64,000 nucleotides of DNA from Ruficoccus amylovorans (GTDB lineage Bacteria > Verrucomicrobiota > Verrucomicrobiia > Opitutales > Cerasicoccaceae), in the NCBI RefSeq assembly GCF_014230085.1, contig NZ_JACHVB010000035.1, positions 186,001 through 250,000 on the forward strand, written 5' to 3'. Shown here piece after piece: positions 7,969 to 17,940 of this stretch. Position 1 is the first letter of the stretch, and each line of letters opens with the position of its first letter. Under the pieces are notes generated by a model, which saw only the letters and a list, made by a program, of their open reading frames with translations, made no database searches and was not told the DNA's origin. Both the position numbers and the translations under genes were made by a program.

Positions 7969-9291
7969 TTATTGCGCGGGTTCAAGCACATACATGTGCC
8001 GGTTCAAAGACAGGAACTCGTCGTAGGGCATGGTCTTGTAGGCGTGATCCGGGCCCCACGAATCCGAGAACACAATCTCCCGGGTGTCGGGGTGGATGCC
8101 GATAATCAGGCGGCAGTGGCCGGGCACGAGCCAGACGATGGGCAAGCCCTGCTCGATGACGGAGCGGATGCTGGCTGGCTCGTTGCTGCCGAGCTCTTTC
8201 ACCCGCAGTGGGGCGGTGCCGCTGACTCGCCGCATGGCGGTGGTCATGTTGTCCAGCGAGGTGCCGTAGCGCTCGGTTTCGGCCAGTTTGGCCACGCTGT
8301 ACATATCGACCGGGTAGCCGTAGTAGGACAAGACGCGGGCGAGGGTGGCCGCCACACAGTAGCCTTTTTCGCCCTGCGAGATCATGGGGATGTCGGCGAC
8401 GTACAGCTCGCCGTTTTCGGAGGTTTTGACATGCCCGATGAGGTCCTGGCCGGAGGCCGGGGAATTGCCTTGGCGAATCCCGTATTCGCTCAGTTCGAGA
8501 ATCAGGTACTCGTCGGAGCTGTAACGCAGGCGGGCCTCCGTTTCGTTGGGGAGGTAATAAAGCTCTTCGCCGTAGCGCAGGGCATTGATACCCGGCCCGG
8601 AGTCGTGGTCGGAGCCGAACTGGTTTGTCCCAAACGCCTTCTCGATCCGCGCGAGCTTGTCGCGAAGAATCGGGTAGGCGCGCCGGGGGTCCACCACGCT
8701 GTGGCGGTCGCCCTTGTTCCAGAAGTTGATCACGATGCGCGCCGAGCGGGCGGTGTTTTTCGAGAGGCGCACTTCGACCGGCATCTGGTCCCAGGCGAAC
8801 CCGTCCTGCCGGGGCTGGCTGGAAGCAATGCTCATGGGGTCGTCCTCGGTGCCGTCCATGAGGATGGCTTTTTTGCCCAGCAGGCGCTTGCGAAGCTCAA
8901 GCAGTTCGATGCTCCAGGGGGTCTCGGCTTCGAGCTGCTTTTTCAGCAGGGGAAAGGAGTCAATGTCCTCGCGCACGCTGGCGTAAGCGCGAGGGTGGAC
9001 CTTGGACAGGTCGGGGACGTGGATCTGCGCCTGGATGGGGGGCGCGCCGTAGCGGACATATTCGACATCCCAGAAGCGTCCCTTGGCGGATGTTGATTCA
9101 CTGACGACGTTGACCTTGATCCCTGGCTGGAAGTCGCCGAGCTGTTCACCGGTTTCGGGGTTATAGGCGGGGGTGGCGACAGTAAAAGTCCAGGTCTCCG
9201 GAAGCGTGAGCGGCGAGTAAGCGGCCCGGGCGGTGGGCAGGAACGCAGTCAGCAGGCACAGGAGCAGGTACTGGCGGACAGCGGTAGGCAT
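7969..9291 (-). CDS. exported C39-like (papain-fold) cysteine peptidase
   Basis: Predicted 440-residue exported protein. Residues 1-23 are a signal peptide ending TARA. The C-terminal 130 residues show the C39-family layout: a glutamine and cysteine in SQGEKGYCVAATLARVLSYY (Cys312), a histidine in VPGHCRLIIGIHP (His392), and an aspartate in FSDSWG (Asp410). The triad looks complete, so it could be an active protease, though many such secreted domains have unknown substrates. The first 290 residues have no clear family. It is the first gene of a minus-strand unit with two SHD1 proteins, and is divergent from the manC-like gene with 80 bp between. Confidence 0.8.
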   Translation of the reverse strand: MPTAVRQYLLLCLLTAFLPTARAAYSPLTLPETWTFTVATPAYNPETGEQLGDFQPGIKVNVVSESTSAKGRFWDVEYVRYGAPPIQAQIHVPDLSKVHPRAYASVREDIDSFPLLKKQLEAETPWSIELLELRKRLLGKKAILMDGTEDDPMSIASSQPRQDGFAWDQMPVEVRLSKNTARSARIVINFWNKGDRHSVVDPRRAYPILRDKLARIEKAFGTNQFGSDHDSGPGINALRYGEELYYLPNETEARLRYSSDEYLILELSEYGIRQGNSPASGQDLIGHVKTSENGELYVADIPMISQGEKGYCVAATLARVLSYYGYPVDMYSVAKLAETERYGTSLDNMTTAMRRVSGTAPLRVKELGSNEPASIRSVIEQGLPIVWLVPGHCRLIIGIHPDTREIVFSDSWGPDHAYKTMPYDEFLSLNRHMYVLEPAQ

Positions 9292-9371
9292 GGCGGTTTT
9301 TCGGGGGTTAATTGGACAACGGTGATATTCACTATTGTGTCCGGAGCCTAAAAATCAAACATGTTCCGCCT

Positions 9372-10460
9372 ATGCCGGAAAAATACGTTGTCATTATGGC
9401 CGGTGGGCGCGGTGAGCGTTTCTGGCCGCAAAGCCGCCTGCGCAAGCCCAAACACCTCCTGCCCATCGTGGGTGAAACCTCCATGCTCAGCCAGACCATT
9501 GACCGCCTGGAGGGGTTGGTCCCGGTGGAGAACGTCTTTGTCATCACCAACGCCGAACAGCGCGACGCCGTGCTGGAAGTCTGCCCCGCGCTCAAACCGG
9601 AGAACGTCATCGGCGAACCCGTCGGGCGCGATACCGCCCCGGCAGTCGGCCTGGCCGCGCTGCTGGTCAAGCGCCGCGACGCGCAGGCCGTCTTTGCCAT
9701 CCTGCCCGCCGACCACGTGATCCACGACGCGGCCGGCTTTCAGCGGGTGCTGCGGGCCGGGTTTGACGCCGCCTCCGCCGAGCCCGTGCTCGTCACCATC
9801 GGCATCCAGCCGGCCTTTCCCGCCACCGGCTACGGCTACATCCACAAGGGGCAGGAGTGGACGCAGTTCGACGATCTGCCCGCCTACCGCGTGCGCCGCT
9901 TCGTCGAAAAGCCTGACCTGGAGACGGCCCGCTCCTATGTGGACAGCGGCGAGTATTTCTGGAACGCGGGGATGTTCATCTGGGCGGTGCCGACGGTCGA
10001 GGCCGCCTTTGAACAACACTCCCCGGGCCACTTCCGGGACTTTTCCGCCATGAACGCGGCGCTCGACGCGGGCGAATCCCTCGACGCGGCCATGCAGCGT
10101 TTTTACCCGAAGATGGAAAAAATCTCGGTCGATTTCGCCCTGATGGAAAAGGCCGACAACGTGGTCACGATCCCCTCGGCCTTCGACTGGGATGACGTGG
10201 GCGAATGGCCCGCTATCGCCCGCCACCACGAGGCCGACGCCAACGGCAATGTCCTCAAGGGCGAGGCCATGGTCGAGGCCGGGGCGAACAACATCATCGT
10301 CAGCTCCAAGGGGCACCTGACCGCCATTGTCGGGGCCGACGACCTGATCGTCGTCCATACCGACGACGCCACCCTCGTCTGTCCCAAGTCCCGCGCCCAG
10401 GAAATCAAGGCCCTCGTCAAACGCCTCGGCGCCGACGAAGCCCTCAAGCGTCTGACCTGA
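9372..10460 (+). CDS. manC: mannose-1-phosphate guanylyltransferase
   Basis: Predicted 362-residue cytoplasmic nucleotidyltransferase making GDP-mannose from mannose 1-phosphate and GTP, feeding polysaccharide and glycan synthesis. The N-terminal VIMAGGRGERFWPQSR is the pyrophosphorylase signature. FVEKPDLETA, EYFWNAGMFIW and SAFDWDDVGEWPA are characteristic of the ManC/AlgA group. The C-terminal isomerase domain of bifunctional AlgA is absent, so this is the single-function short form. The ATG at 9372 gives the usual start. No related sugar gene is adjacent, but glycosyltransferases lie at 59431-64000. Confidence 0.93.
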   Translation: MPEKYVVIMAGGRGERFWPQSRLRKPKHLLPIVGETSMLSQTIDRLEGLVPVENVFVITNAEQRDAVLEVCPALKPENVIGEPVGRDTAPAVGLAALLVKRRDAQAVFAILPADHVIHDAAGFQRVLRAGFDAASAEPVLVTIGIQPAFPATGYGYIHKGQEWTQFDDLPAYRVRRFVEKPDLETARSYVDSGEYFWNAGMFIWAVPTVEAAFEQHSPGHFRDFSAMNAALDAGESLDAAMQRFYPKMEKISVDFALMEKADNVVTIPSAFDWDDVGEWPAIARHHEADANGNVLKGEAMVEAGANNIIVSSKGHLTAIVGADDLIVVHTDDATLVCPKSRAQEIKALVKRLGADEALKRLT

Positions 10461-10702
10461 GCCATACTGAGACCTGGTCTGTTTGAGGAGGCGGGATTGG
10501 TGATTTTTTGAGTTACAATTCTGTTATTAACAAAAATGTTAGTTGAAGTGGGCGACGCTTTGAGGTTGCCGCCGGGGGCGGATTGGGGATGTTCATTGGT
10601 CGGGCCGGGAAGGCATAGCCGATCCGTGGCAGGTTGCCGGTTGTGCCCGGTGTGGCCTTTACCGACCTACTGAGAACTGAATAACCATTAACCCAAAATC
10701 CC
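10461..10702. other. intergenic stretch with nothing recognised
   Basis: I see no gene, RNA signature, strong hairpin or repeat in these 242 bases. The segment around 10505-10545 is AT-rich and could hold the promoter for the ruvX-truA pair, but I cannot place a convincing -35/-10 pair. Confidence 0.4.
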
Positions 10703-11179
10703 GTGAATTTTCTCGGCATTGATTATGGCGAAAAGCGTGTCGGACTGAGCTTCGGCGACGACATCGGTGTGGCCGTGCCCATTCCGGCGGCAGTCGAACC
10801 CTCGAAAAAGGCCCGTCTGGCTCGGATCGGCGAGGAGATCAAGCGCCGCCGGATCGACGCGCTCGTGGTGGGCTATCCGTATAACATGGACGGCTCGGTC
10901 GGTTTCAAGGCGAAGGAAGTCGACGCTTTTATCGCGGAGTTGGAGGCGGCCTTCGGGTTGCCCGTCACCCGTGGCGACGAGCGCCTGACCTCGCAGCAGG
11001 TCGAGCGCGGCATGGCCGCCATGCCCGGTCGCAAGCGCCGTACCCCGCAGGCGCAGCGCGCCGCCCGCGCCAGCGGCGAAGTGGATTCGCGCGCCGCCGC
11101 CCTCATCCTTCAGGATTACCTTGATAGCCGGGTCGTGGGGGAGGGTGGGTTTCTCCCCGAGGAGGACGACGAGGAATGA
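10703..11179 (+). CDS. ruvX: YqgF/RuvX family putative Holliday junction resolvase
   Basis: Predicted 158-residue RNase H-fold protein. The beginning NFLGIDYGEKRVGLSFGD carries the first catalytic aspartate and the conserved DYGxKRxG motif. A second acidic residue is in VTRGDERLTS and a third in GEVDSRAAALILQDYL, the full YqgF pattern. The family processes 16S rRNA 5' ends in E. coli and is also annotated as a Holliday junction resolvase. The C-terminus is extended by an acidic tail (PEEDDEE). Its stop overlaps the truA start in an ATGA, so the two are translationally coupled. Confidence 0.93.
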   Translation: MNFLGIDYGEKRVGLSFGDDIGVAVPIPAAVEPSKKARLARIGEEIKRRRIDALVVGYPYNMDGSVGFKAKEVDAFIAELEAAFGLPVTRGDERLTSQQVERGMAAMPGRKRRTPQAQRAARASGEVDSRAAALILQDYLDSRVVGEGGFLPEEDDEE

Positions 11180-11952
11180 CCGCCCCGGCCCTGAAAAAGT
11201 TCAAGGCCGTCTGTGCCTACGACGGGACGGACTTTTTCGGCTGGCAGAGTCAGGCGGGCGGAAACACGGTGCAGGACTTTATCGAGGCGCGGCTGGCGGC
11301 TATTTTAAAAACCCCGACGCGCATCCACGGCAGCGGACGGACGGATTCCGGGGTTCACTCCAAGGGGCAGGTTTTCCACTTCGAGGCCGATTGGGAACAC
11401 CCGCCCGCGCATCTGCTGCGAGCCCTGCGCTGCGGCCTCCCGGCGGGCATCCAGGTGAGCCGCCTCAGTCGCGCCGCGCCGGACTTTCACGCCCGCTTCT
11501 CGGCCACCGGCAAGCGCTACTGTTACCGCCTATTTGAAGGCTACGCCCCGCCTTGGGAAAACCGCTATTGCTGGTCACTGGGGAACCGCCGCCTGGACAC
11601 CGCCGCTATGGCCGAGGCCGCCCGGTACTTTGTCGGGGAGCAGGACTTCACCGCCTTTGGGGCCAACCGACGGGACGGCTCCGCCGACAACCCGGTCAAG
11701 GACATGCGCCGGGCCGACGTGATCCGGCGGGGGCCGCGCATCACCGTCACGTTGGAGGCGAGCGGTTTTTTATACAAAATGGCCCGCAGCATGGCCGGTA
11801 CGCTGGTCGAAGTGGGGCTGGGAAAAATGAGTCCCGACGAATTGGCCGCGATTCTGGCCAACCGTCGCCGGGTCGAGCAGGTCGCCACCGCCCCGGCCAA
11901 AGGCTTGTGGATGGAGCGGGTGTACTACACCGGCGAGCGCAAGCGAAAGTAG
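11176..11952 (+). CDS. truA: tRNA pseudouridine synthase A
   Basis: Predicted 258-residue enzyme that isomerises uridine to pseudouridine at positions 38-40 in the tRNA anticodon stem-loop. The catalytic aspartate is visible in GSGRTDSGVH (Asp57). KRYCYRL, DFTAFGA and FLYKMARSMAGTLVEVG are further family blocks in the right order. Length is typical. It overlaps ruvX by 4 bases and ends before a palindromic repeat that fills the convergent gap to thiC. Confidence 0.96.
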   Translation: MTAPALKKFKAVCAYDGTDFFGWQSQAGGNTVQDFIEARLAAILKTPTRIHGSGRTDSGVHSKGQVFHFEADWEHPPAHLLRALRCGLPAGIQVSRLSRAAPDFHARFSATGKRYCYRLFEGYAPPWENRYCWSLGNRRLDTAAMAEAARYFVGEQDFTAFGANRRDGSADNPVKDMRRADVIRRGPRITVTLEASGFLYKMARSMAGTLVEVGLGKMSPDELAAILANRRRVEQVATAPAKGLWMERVYYTGERKRK

Positions 11953-11974
11953 CCCATTACGGGTTGGCCTTCTT

Positions 11975-12046
11975 TTAACCACAGAGGGCACAAAGGCCAC
12001 AGAGGTTCAGGGGAGAACTCCGCGCCTTTTGCGCCTTTGCGGTTAA
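11975..12046. repeat. palindromic CACAGAGG / CGCCTTTGCGG repeat in convergent gap
   Basis: The element begins with TTAACCACAGAGGGCACAAA and ends with GCGCCTTTGCGGTTAA, so the ends are complementary and the whole can fold into an imperfect stem. Similar words occur at 26406-26468 (ending GTCTTTGCGGTTAA), 15491-15520 and 22588-22614. It sits between the stops of truA and thiC. Seen directly; a terminator-like role is inference. Confidence 0.65.
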
Positions 12047-12066
12047 CAAAAACACGCCCGGGAAGT

Positions 12067-14001
<1,935 letters not shown>

Positions 14002-14024
14002 TTATGTGGTGGTGGCTAAGTTGG

Positions 14025-14663
14025 TCAGAAAGGCAGAGGTCCCCAAGTGACCCCATTTTCTCTGGTGGTAGACATTTCCGCTGTCAGCAGATATGGCGGT
14101 TGAAAGATGGATGTGTAAATCTGATTGCTGAGATTACCAGGTAGTGGCTCGGGGTTGATTTCAATAAATCGGGGCTCGCTGATTGCTCCGTCTTTGATCT
14201 CGTAATAGCCGACGACTCCACTGGTTGCGCTTCCATGGAGATAGACCCAAATTCGGGTGCGTTTATATAGCGGTTCCAGCGCGACAGCCTTCGGGTGTCC
14301 ATCTATGCTTCCGATGTGGCGATAGGTGCCGTCATCATTAAGAAAACACCAGAAATAACCCCCACCTGTGCCAAACGTTTCGGGGCCGCCCGAGAGCAGC
14401 AGGTCGTTATCGCCGTCTTGGTCGAGGTCTACGACGAAGCGATAGCGTTCGACTGTCTCGCCGGCATGGTTGATCGCGGGGGAGCCAGAAGGGTCTGGTA
14501 TGTCGGGAACCGTGCGTATAGCGGTTGCATCCTGTGGATTTTGAATTCTCTCATCAACCGCGCATAAGGTGATCGCCGGAAGCGCCAGCAGGAGAGCGGA
14601 AAATAAAGTCCGCGTGCTCCTGAGTCCTCTGTGTCTGCGAAAAAGCGTGGAAAAAACGTGCAT
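14025..14663 (-). CDS. exported hypothetical protein between TPP riboswitch and thiC
   Basis: Predicted 212-residue protein. The ATG at 14663 comes right after the 3' strand of the TPP aptamer, with the aptamer's own AAGGGA as the only Shine-Dalgarno candidate. The N-terminus is basic, then hydrophobic (TLFSALLLALPAITLCA), a plausible signal peptide. One motif stands out: VVDLDQDGDNDLLLSGG, an FG-GAP/VCBS-like calcium-loop segment, and the rest looks beta-rich. By eye its codons are more AT-rich than those of thiC. I do not recognise a family and nothing links it to thiamine except position. It may be an insertion into the thiC leader. Confidence 0.65.
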   Translation of the reverse strand: MHVFSTLFRRHRGLRSTRTLFSALLLALPAITLCAVDERIQNPQDATAIRTVPDIPDPSGSPAINHAGETVERYRFVVDLDQDGDNDLLLSGGPETFGTGGGYFWCFLNDDGTYRHIGSIDGHPKAVALEPLYKRTRIWVYLHGSATSGVVGYYEIKDGAISEPRFIEINPEPLPGNLSNQIYTSIFQPPYLLTAEMSTTRENGVTWGPLPF

Positions 14664-14758
14664 GTGTCCCTTCGTCGGCATTACCCGTAGCAGGTTCCTC
14701 GGGTCGAAGGCCGTTTCGTGCCCTCCTCTCAGCCCCGCGCGCGGAGCCCCCCGTTTGT
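14664..14758 (-). promoter_or_regulatory. TPP riboswitch (THI element)
   Basis: Read on the minus strand, the segment contains the conserved parts of the aptamer in order: CGGGGGGCUCC, then CUGAGA with GGAGGG, then ACCC with AACCUG, then GGGUAAUGCCG and finally GAAGGGA. These are the pyrimidine-sensing and pyrophosphate-sensing arms of known TPP riboswitches. The P1 helix is weakly paired as far as I can see. The 3' end carries the only ribosome binding site candidate for the next ORF, so control by hiding it is likely. thiC itself begins about 680 bases further on. Confidence 0.93.
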
Positions 14759-14857
14759 GAAGCGCACTAAAGGGGAAAAACCCGTGTTTCGCAACCCCTT
14801 AAAGCGATTATCCTCAGGTGTGCGCCGGGGGATAAGGCGAAAGGGGGGAAGCGCTTT

Positions 14858-15319
14858 TTACTGAGCGGTGACTTCGAAAAAGGTCTCCGGCGCGAAGTCG
14901 GTGTTACCGGGCATGGTTTCGAGGACGTTACCGTCGGGGCCGAGGACAACGATTTTGTCACCGATGCCGACGAATACCTTTTCGAGTTGGCCGGAGGGGG
15001 AGAACTGGTCGCAACGCAGGTAGCGGTTATCGAGGCCCGGGTAGGGGAGCATGGTGTAGAGCAACTCCCCGCTGCCGTCGTAAACGGTGTAGCGGGTGGC
15101 GAGCCCCTGCGCGTTGCGCTCGTAGTAGCCGTGCAGGATGACGTTGCCGTCGGGGTCGTGCTTGATGAACTCGGAGGGCCGGTCCGGATGGCCGACGATG
15201 GTGCCACGGTTGGCGGCGGTGGCGGGGGAAGACGCCTGGGTGATGTCCGGGGTGGAAAAAGCGACGAGCAGGAGAATGCCAAGCAGACCCAGCAGGAGGA
15301 GCGGGTTTTTATTCTTCAT
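14858..15319 (-). CDS. hypothetical exported or membrane-anchored protein
   Basis: Predicted 153-residue protein with a strongly hydrophobic N-terminus (NPLLLLGLLGILLLVAF) serving as a signal anchor or signal peptide. The rest is soluble and strand-rich, with repeated loops of the form DPDGN, DGSGE and GPDGN that recall bacterial beta-repeat proteins. I do not recognise a family. It is transcribed in the same direction as the TPP-thiC unit but is separated from it by about 100 bases. The single frame is clean and codon use fits the neighbours. Confidence 0.6.
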   Translation of the reverse strand: MKNKNPLLLLGLLGILLLVAFSTPDITQASSPATAANRGTIVGHPDRPSEFIKHDPDGNVILHGYYERNAQGLATRYTVYDGSGELLYTMLPYPGLDNRYLRCDQFSPSGQLEKVFVGIGDKIVVLGPDGNVLETMPGNTDFAPETFFEVTAQ

Positions 15320-15490
15320 CGGGGTGATGGGGTAAAGGGTATGTTCGCCTGTTTTATAACCTATGGCGGGTTTTCTTCAGTTGTTTTACAAGAAGGAACC
15401 GTGTTTTGCAGTAACCCTTGTTGAGGGTATTTAGTGGCCTTATTCTACCGGGAAGGATCGTATCCGTGTCATCCGTGGTTAAGAAAAAGA

Positions 15491-15520
15491 GGCTCACACG
15501 GAGGCACAGAGGCACGGAGG
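15491..15520. repeat. CACGGAGGCACAGAGGCAC repeat, copy 1
   Basis: The segment from GGCTCACACGGAGG on reads as the reverse complement of 22588-22617, with at least 25 matching bases. It belongs to the same loose family as 11975-12046 and 26406-26468. Seen directly by comparison within the window. Confidence 0.7.
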
Positions 15521-15526
15521 GGAGAA

Positions 15527-15598
15527 AATGGTTAAAATGGCTAATGGTTGTTTCCTGGGGTCAATATTAAACCATTAGAAATCAGGCATTTAACCATG
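15527..15598. repeat. ATGGTTAAA-type imperfect palindrome, copy 1
   Basis: The left part reads AATGGTTAAAATGGCTAATG and the right part ends AGGCATTTAACCAT, which is roughly its complement, around a central loop. Related elements are at 44392-44473 and 52035-52126. The palindrome is degenerate here. Confidence 0.55.
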
Positions 15599-15645
15599 CG
15601 ATATTGTGGCTGTGATATTTCTTGCAATGCATTTGGATGCTTTGT

Positions 15646-17889
15646 TCAGCGTTGCTCCATCTTGTCGCGCAGGGCGGTGAGGCGGCGAGCGCTTTCGCGG
15701 TTGCGCACGGCCATGGAGTAGGCCGCCGGGTCTCCGACGAGGAAGACCTTTTTGCGCCCGCGGGTGATGGCGGTGTAAAGGAGGTTGCGCTGGAGCATGA
15801 CGAAGTGCTGCTTGAGCAGCGGGATGATGACGATGGGGAATTCGCTGCCCTGGCTCTTGTGGATGCTGATGGCGTAGGCCAGGGAGAGGTCCGTCATCTC
15901 CGTGCGGGTAAAGTCGTGGATCTCGTTGTCAAAGCGCACGGCGATGGTTCCGGCCTCGGCGTTGATATGGCTGATGCGCCCGAGGTCGCCGTTGAAGAGG
16001 TTCTTGTCGTAGTTGTTGCGCTGCTGGATGACCTTGTCGCCCCGGTGGAAGCGGACCGGGCCGAGCGTCACGCCCGGTTGGCCGGGGTTGAGCGCGGACT
16101 GGAGCACGGCGTTGAGATTGAGCGTGCCGCCCGCTCCCTTGTGCATGGGCGGGAGCACCTGCACGTCCATGACCGGGTCCAGGTGCGGATACCAGCGCGG
16201 GATGCAGTCGCGGCAGAGGCTGACCACGGCCTCGGCGCAGCGTTCGGGCTCGGGCGCGGCGATAAAGTGCAAATCCTCCGAGGGATCGACGTGGGCGGGG
16301 TCTTCCGCCGGGCCGGGCGGCGAGGCCTCGCCGTGGAGGATGGCGTGCGCGGTCAGGACAATCCGGCTGCGGGCCTGCTGGCGGAAAATCTGCGAGAGTC
16401 GCGTGACGGACGGCACATGGGGCAGGCCGCCGCTTTTTTCGGCCAGGCCGATGAGGTCGCCCAGGACGTTGCCCGCGCCGACGCTGGGGAGCTGGTCGGC
16501 GTCGCCCACGAGCAGGAGGTGAGCCCGCGAGGGGATGGCCCGGAAGAGGCAGGCGGCCAGCTTGCTGTCGAGCATGGAAGCCTCGTCCACCACCACGAAG
16601 TCGCAGGGCAGGGGGTTGTCGGCGTTGATGCTGAAGCCGCCCGCCGCCGGGTCGAACTGGAGCAGCCGGTGAATGGTCTGGGCCTGCGCGCCGGTGGTCT
16701 CACCCATCCGCTGGGCGGCCCGCCCGGTGGGGGCGGCCATGAGGAGCCGGACTTTTTTGGCCCGGAGGATTTCGGTCAGGGCCTTGAGAATAGTGGTCTT
16801 GCCGGTGCCGGGGCCGCCGGTGAGGATGGAAACCTTGTGGGCGAGGGCGGCGGAAATGGCGGCGGCCTGCTCGGGCGCGAATTCAAACCCGGCCCGCTCC
16901 TGCGCCCATTCGACGGCTTTGTCGATGAGGATGGGGGGCAGGCAGGAAGGGGTGTCGAGCAGGTCACGCAGGGCGTGGGCGACGACGACTTCGGCCCGGT
17001 GAGAGGCCGGAAGCTGGAGGATCGTTTGCGGGGAGTAAAGCTCGGCCGGATCCGTCGCCGCCGCGCCGGAGGGGATGAGCGCGCCCTGTTCGACGAGGCT
17101 CTTGAGCGGGGTGTTGAGCAGGTGCGGGTCCACGTCGAGCAGACGGGTGGCGTGCTCGATCAGGTCCGGGGTGGCAAAGGCGGTGTGCCCCTCGCTCTCG
17201 GCCTCCTCCAGCGCGAAGATCAGCCCCGCCTCCAGGCGGCGCGGGTTGTCGTTCTGGAGCCCGAGGTTGCGGGCAATCTGGTCGGCGGTTTTGAAGCCGA
17301 TGCCCTGGATGTCGCGGGCGACGCGGTAGGGGTCGCGCTCAAGAATGGTGCGGGCCTCGTTGCCGAACTTGCGGTAAATACGTGTGCACAGGGCGGTGCT
17401 GACCCCGTAGGTGTGCAAAAAGAGCATGATTTCGCGCTGGGCCTGCTGGGATTCCCAAGCCAGCTTGATGTCCTTGGCCCGCTGTTTGCCCACGCCGGGG
17501 ACTTCGCGCAGGCGGCCCGACTCCTCGGAAATGACTTTCAGGGTCTCAACCCCGAAGTGCTCGACGATCTTTTCGGCGAACTTCGGCCCGATATTGGGAA
17601 TCATGCCGGAGCCGAGGTATTTTCTGATCCCGTGGACGGTGGAGGGCAGCTTGCTGGTGAAGCCCTTGATCTTGAACTGCGGGCCGTGGACGGGGTGGCG
17701 TTGCCATTCGCCGCGCAGTTCGAGGGTCTCACCACACTGGACGCCGGGCAGGTTCCCGGCGATGGTCACGCACTGGCGCTGGCCGTTGGGGCGGAATTCG
17801 CCGATCGTGTAGTGGTTCTCCTCGTTGGCGAAGACGATCCGCTCCAGCGTGCCGGTCAGGGTGTCGGGACTGTCGTTGGGGTCGGGCAA
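15646..17889 (-). CDS. recD2: RecD2-type ATP-dependent DNA helicase
   Basis: Predicted 747-residue superfamily 1B helicase that unwinds DNA 5' to 3' and helps in repair and replication restart. The N-terminal OB-like part and helix-hairpin-helix repeats (IPNIGPKFAEKIV, VPGVGKQRAKDI, IQGIGFKTADQIA) are followed by Walker A GGPGTGKTT near residue 358, TGRAAQRM, the DEASMLD Walker B motif, and GDADQLPSVG. The C-terminus has the UvrD-like AISIHKSQGSEFP motif. Unlike RecD of RecBCD it has the long N-terminal extension that defines RecD2. Length is typical. Confidence 0.95.
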   Translation of the reverse strand: MPDPNDSPDTLTGTLERIVFANEENHYTIGEFRPNGQRQCVTIAGNLPGVQCGETLELRGEWQRHPVHGPQFKIKGFTSKLPSTVHGIRKYLGSGMIPNIGPKFAEKIVEHFGVETLKVISEESGRLREVPGVGKQRAKDIKLAWESQQAQREIMLFLHTYGVSTALCTRIYRKFGNEARTILERDPYRVARDIQGIGFKTADQIARNLGLQNDNPRRLEAGLIFALEEAESEGHTAFATPDLIEHATRLLDVDPHLLNTPLKSLVEQGALIPSGAAATDPAELYSPQTILQLPASHRAEVVVAHALRDLLDTPSCLPPILIDKAVEWAQERAGFEFAPEQAAAISAALAHKVSILTGGPGTGKTTILKALTEILRAKKVRLLMAAPTGRAAQRMGETTGAQAQTIHRLLQFDPAAGGFSINADNPLPCDFVVVDEASMLDSKLAACLFRAIPSRAHLLLVGDADQLPSVGAGNVLGDLIGLAEKSGGLPHVPSVTRLSQIFRQQARSRIVLTAHAILHGEASPPGPAEDPAHVDPSEDLHFIAAPEPERCAEAVVSLCRDCIPRWYPHLDPVMDVQVLPPMHKGAGGTLNLNAVLQSALNPGQPGVTLGPVRFHRGDKVIQQRNNYDKNLFNGDLGRISHINAEAGTIAVRFDNEIHDFTRTEMTDLSLAYAISIHKSQGSEFPIVIIPLLKQHFVMLQRNLLYTAITRGRKKVFLVGDPAAYSMAVRNRESARRLTALRDKMEQR

Positions 17890-17940
17890 AATCGTGGTGA
17901 GAGTTTTTACCTCCGTGGAAATCCGGCCTTGCGGCGGCGT

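Larger units (their letters stand above)
15320..15645. other. 326-base gap holding two repeat types
   Basis: No gene is visible. The gap contains a CACGGAGGCACAGAGGCACGG-type repeat at 15491-15520 and an imperfect palindrome built from ATGGTTAAA words at 15527-15598. It lies downstream of recD2 and upstream of the hypothetical gene at 14858-15319, both on the minus strand. A promoter for that gene should lie near 15330-15420, but I cannot define it. Confidence 0.55.
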
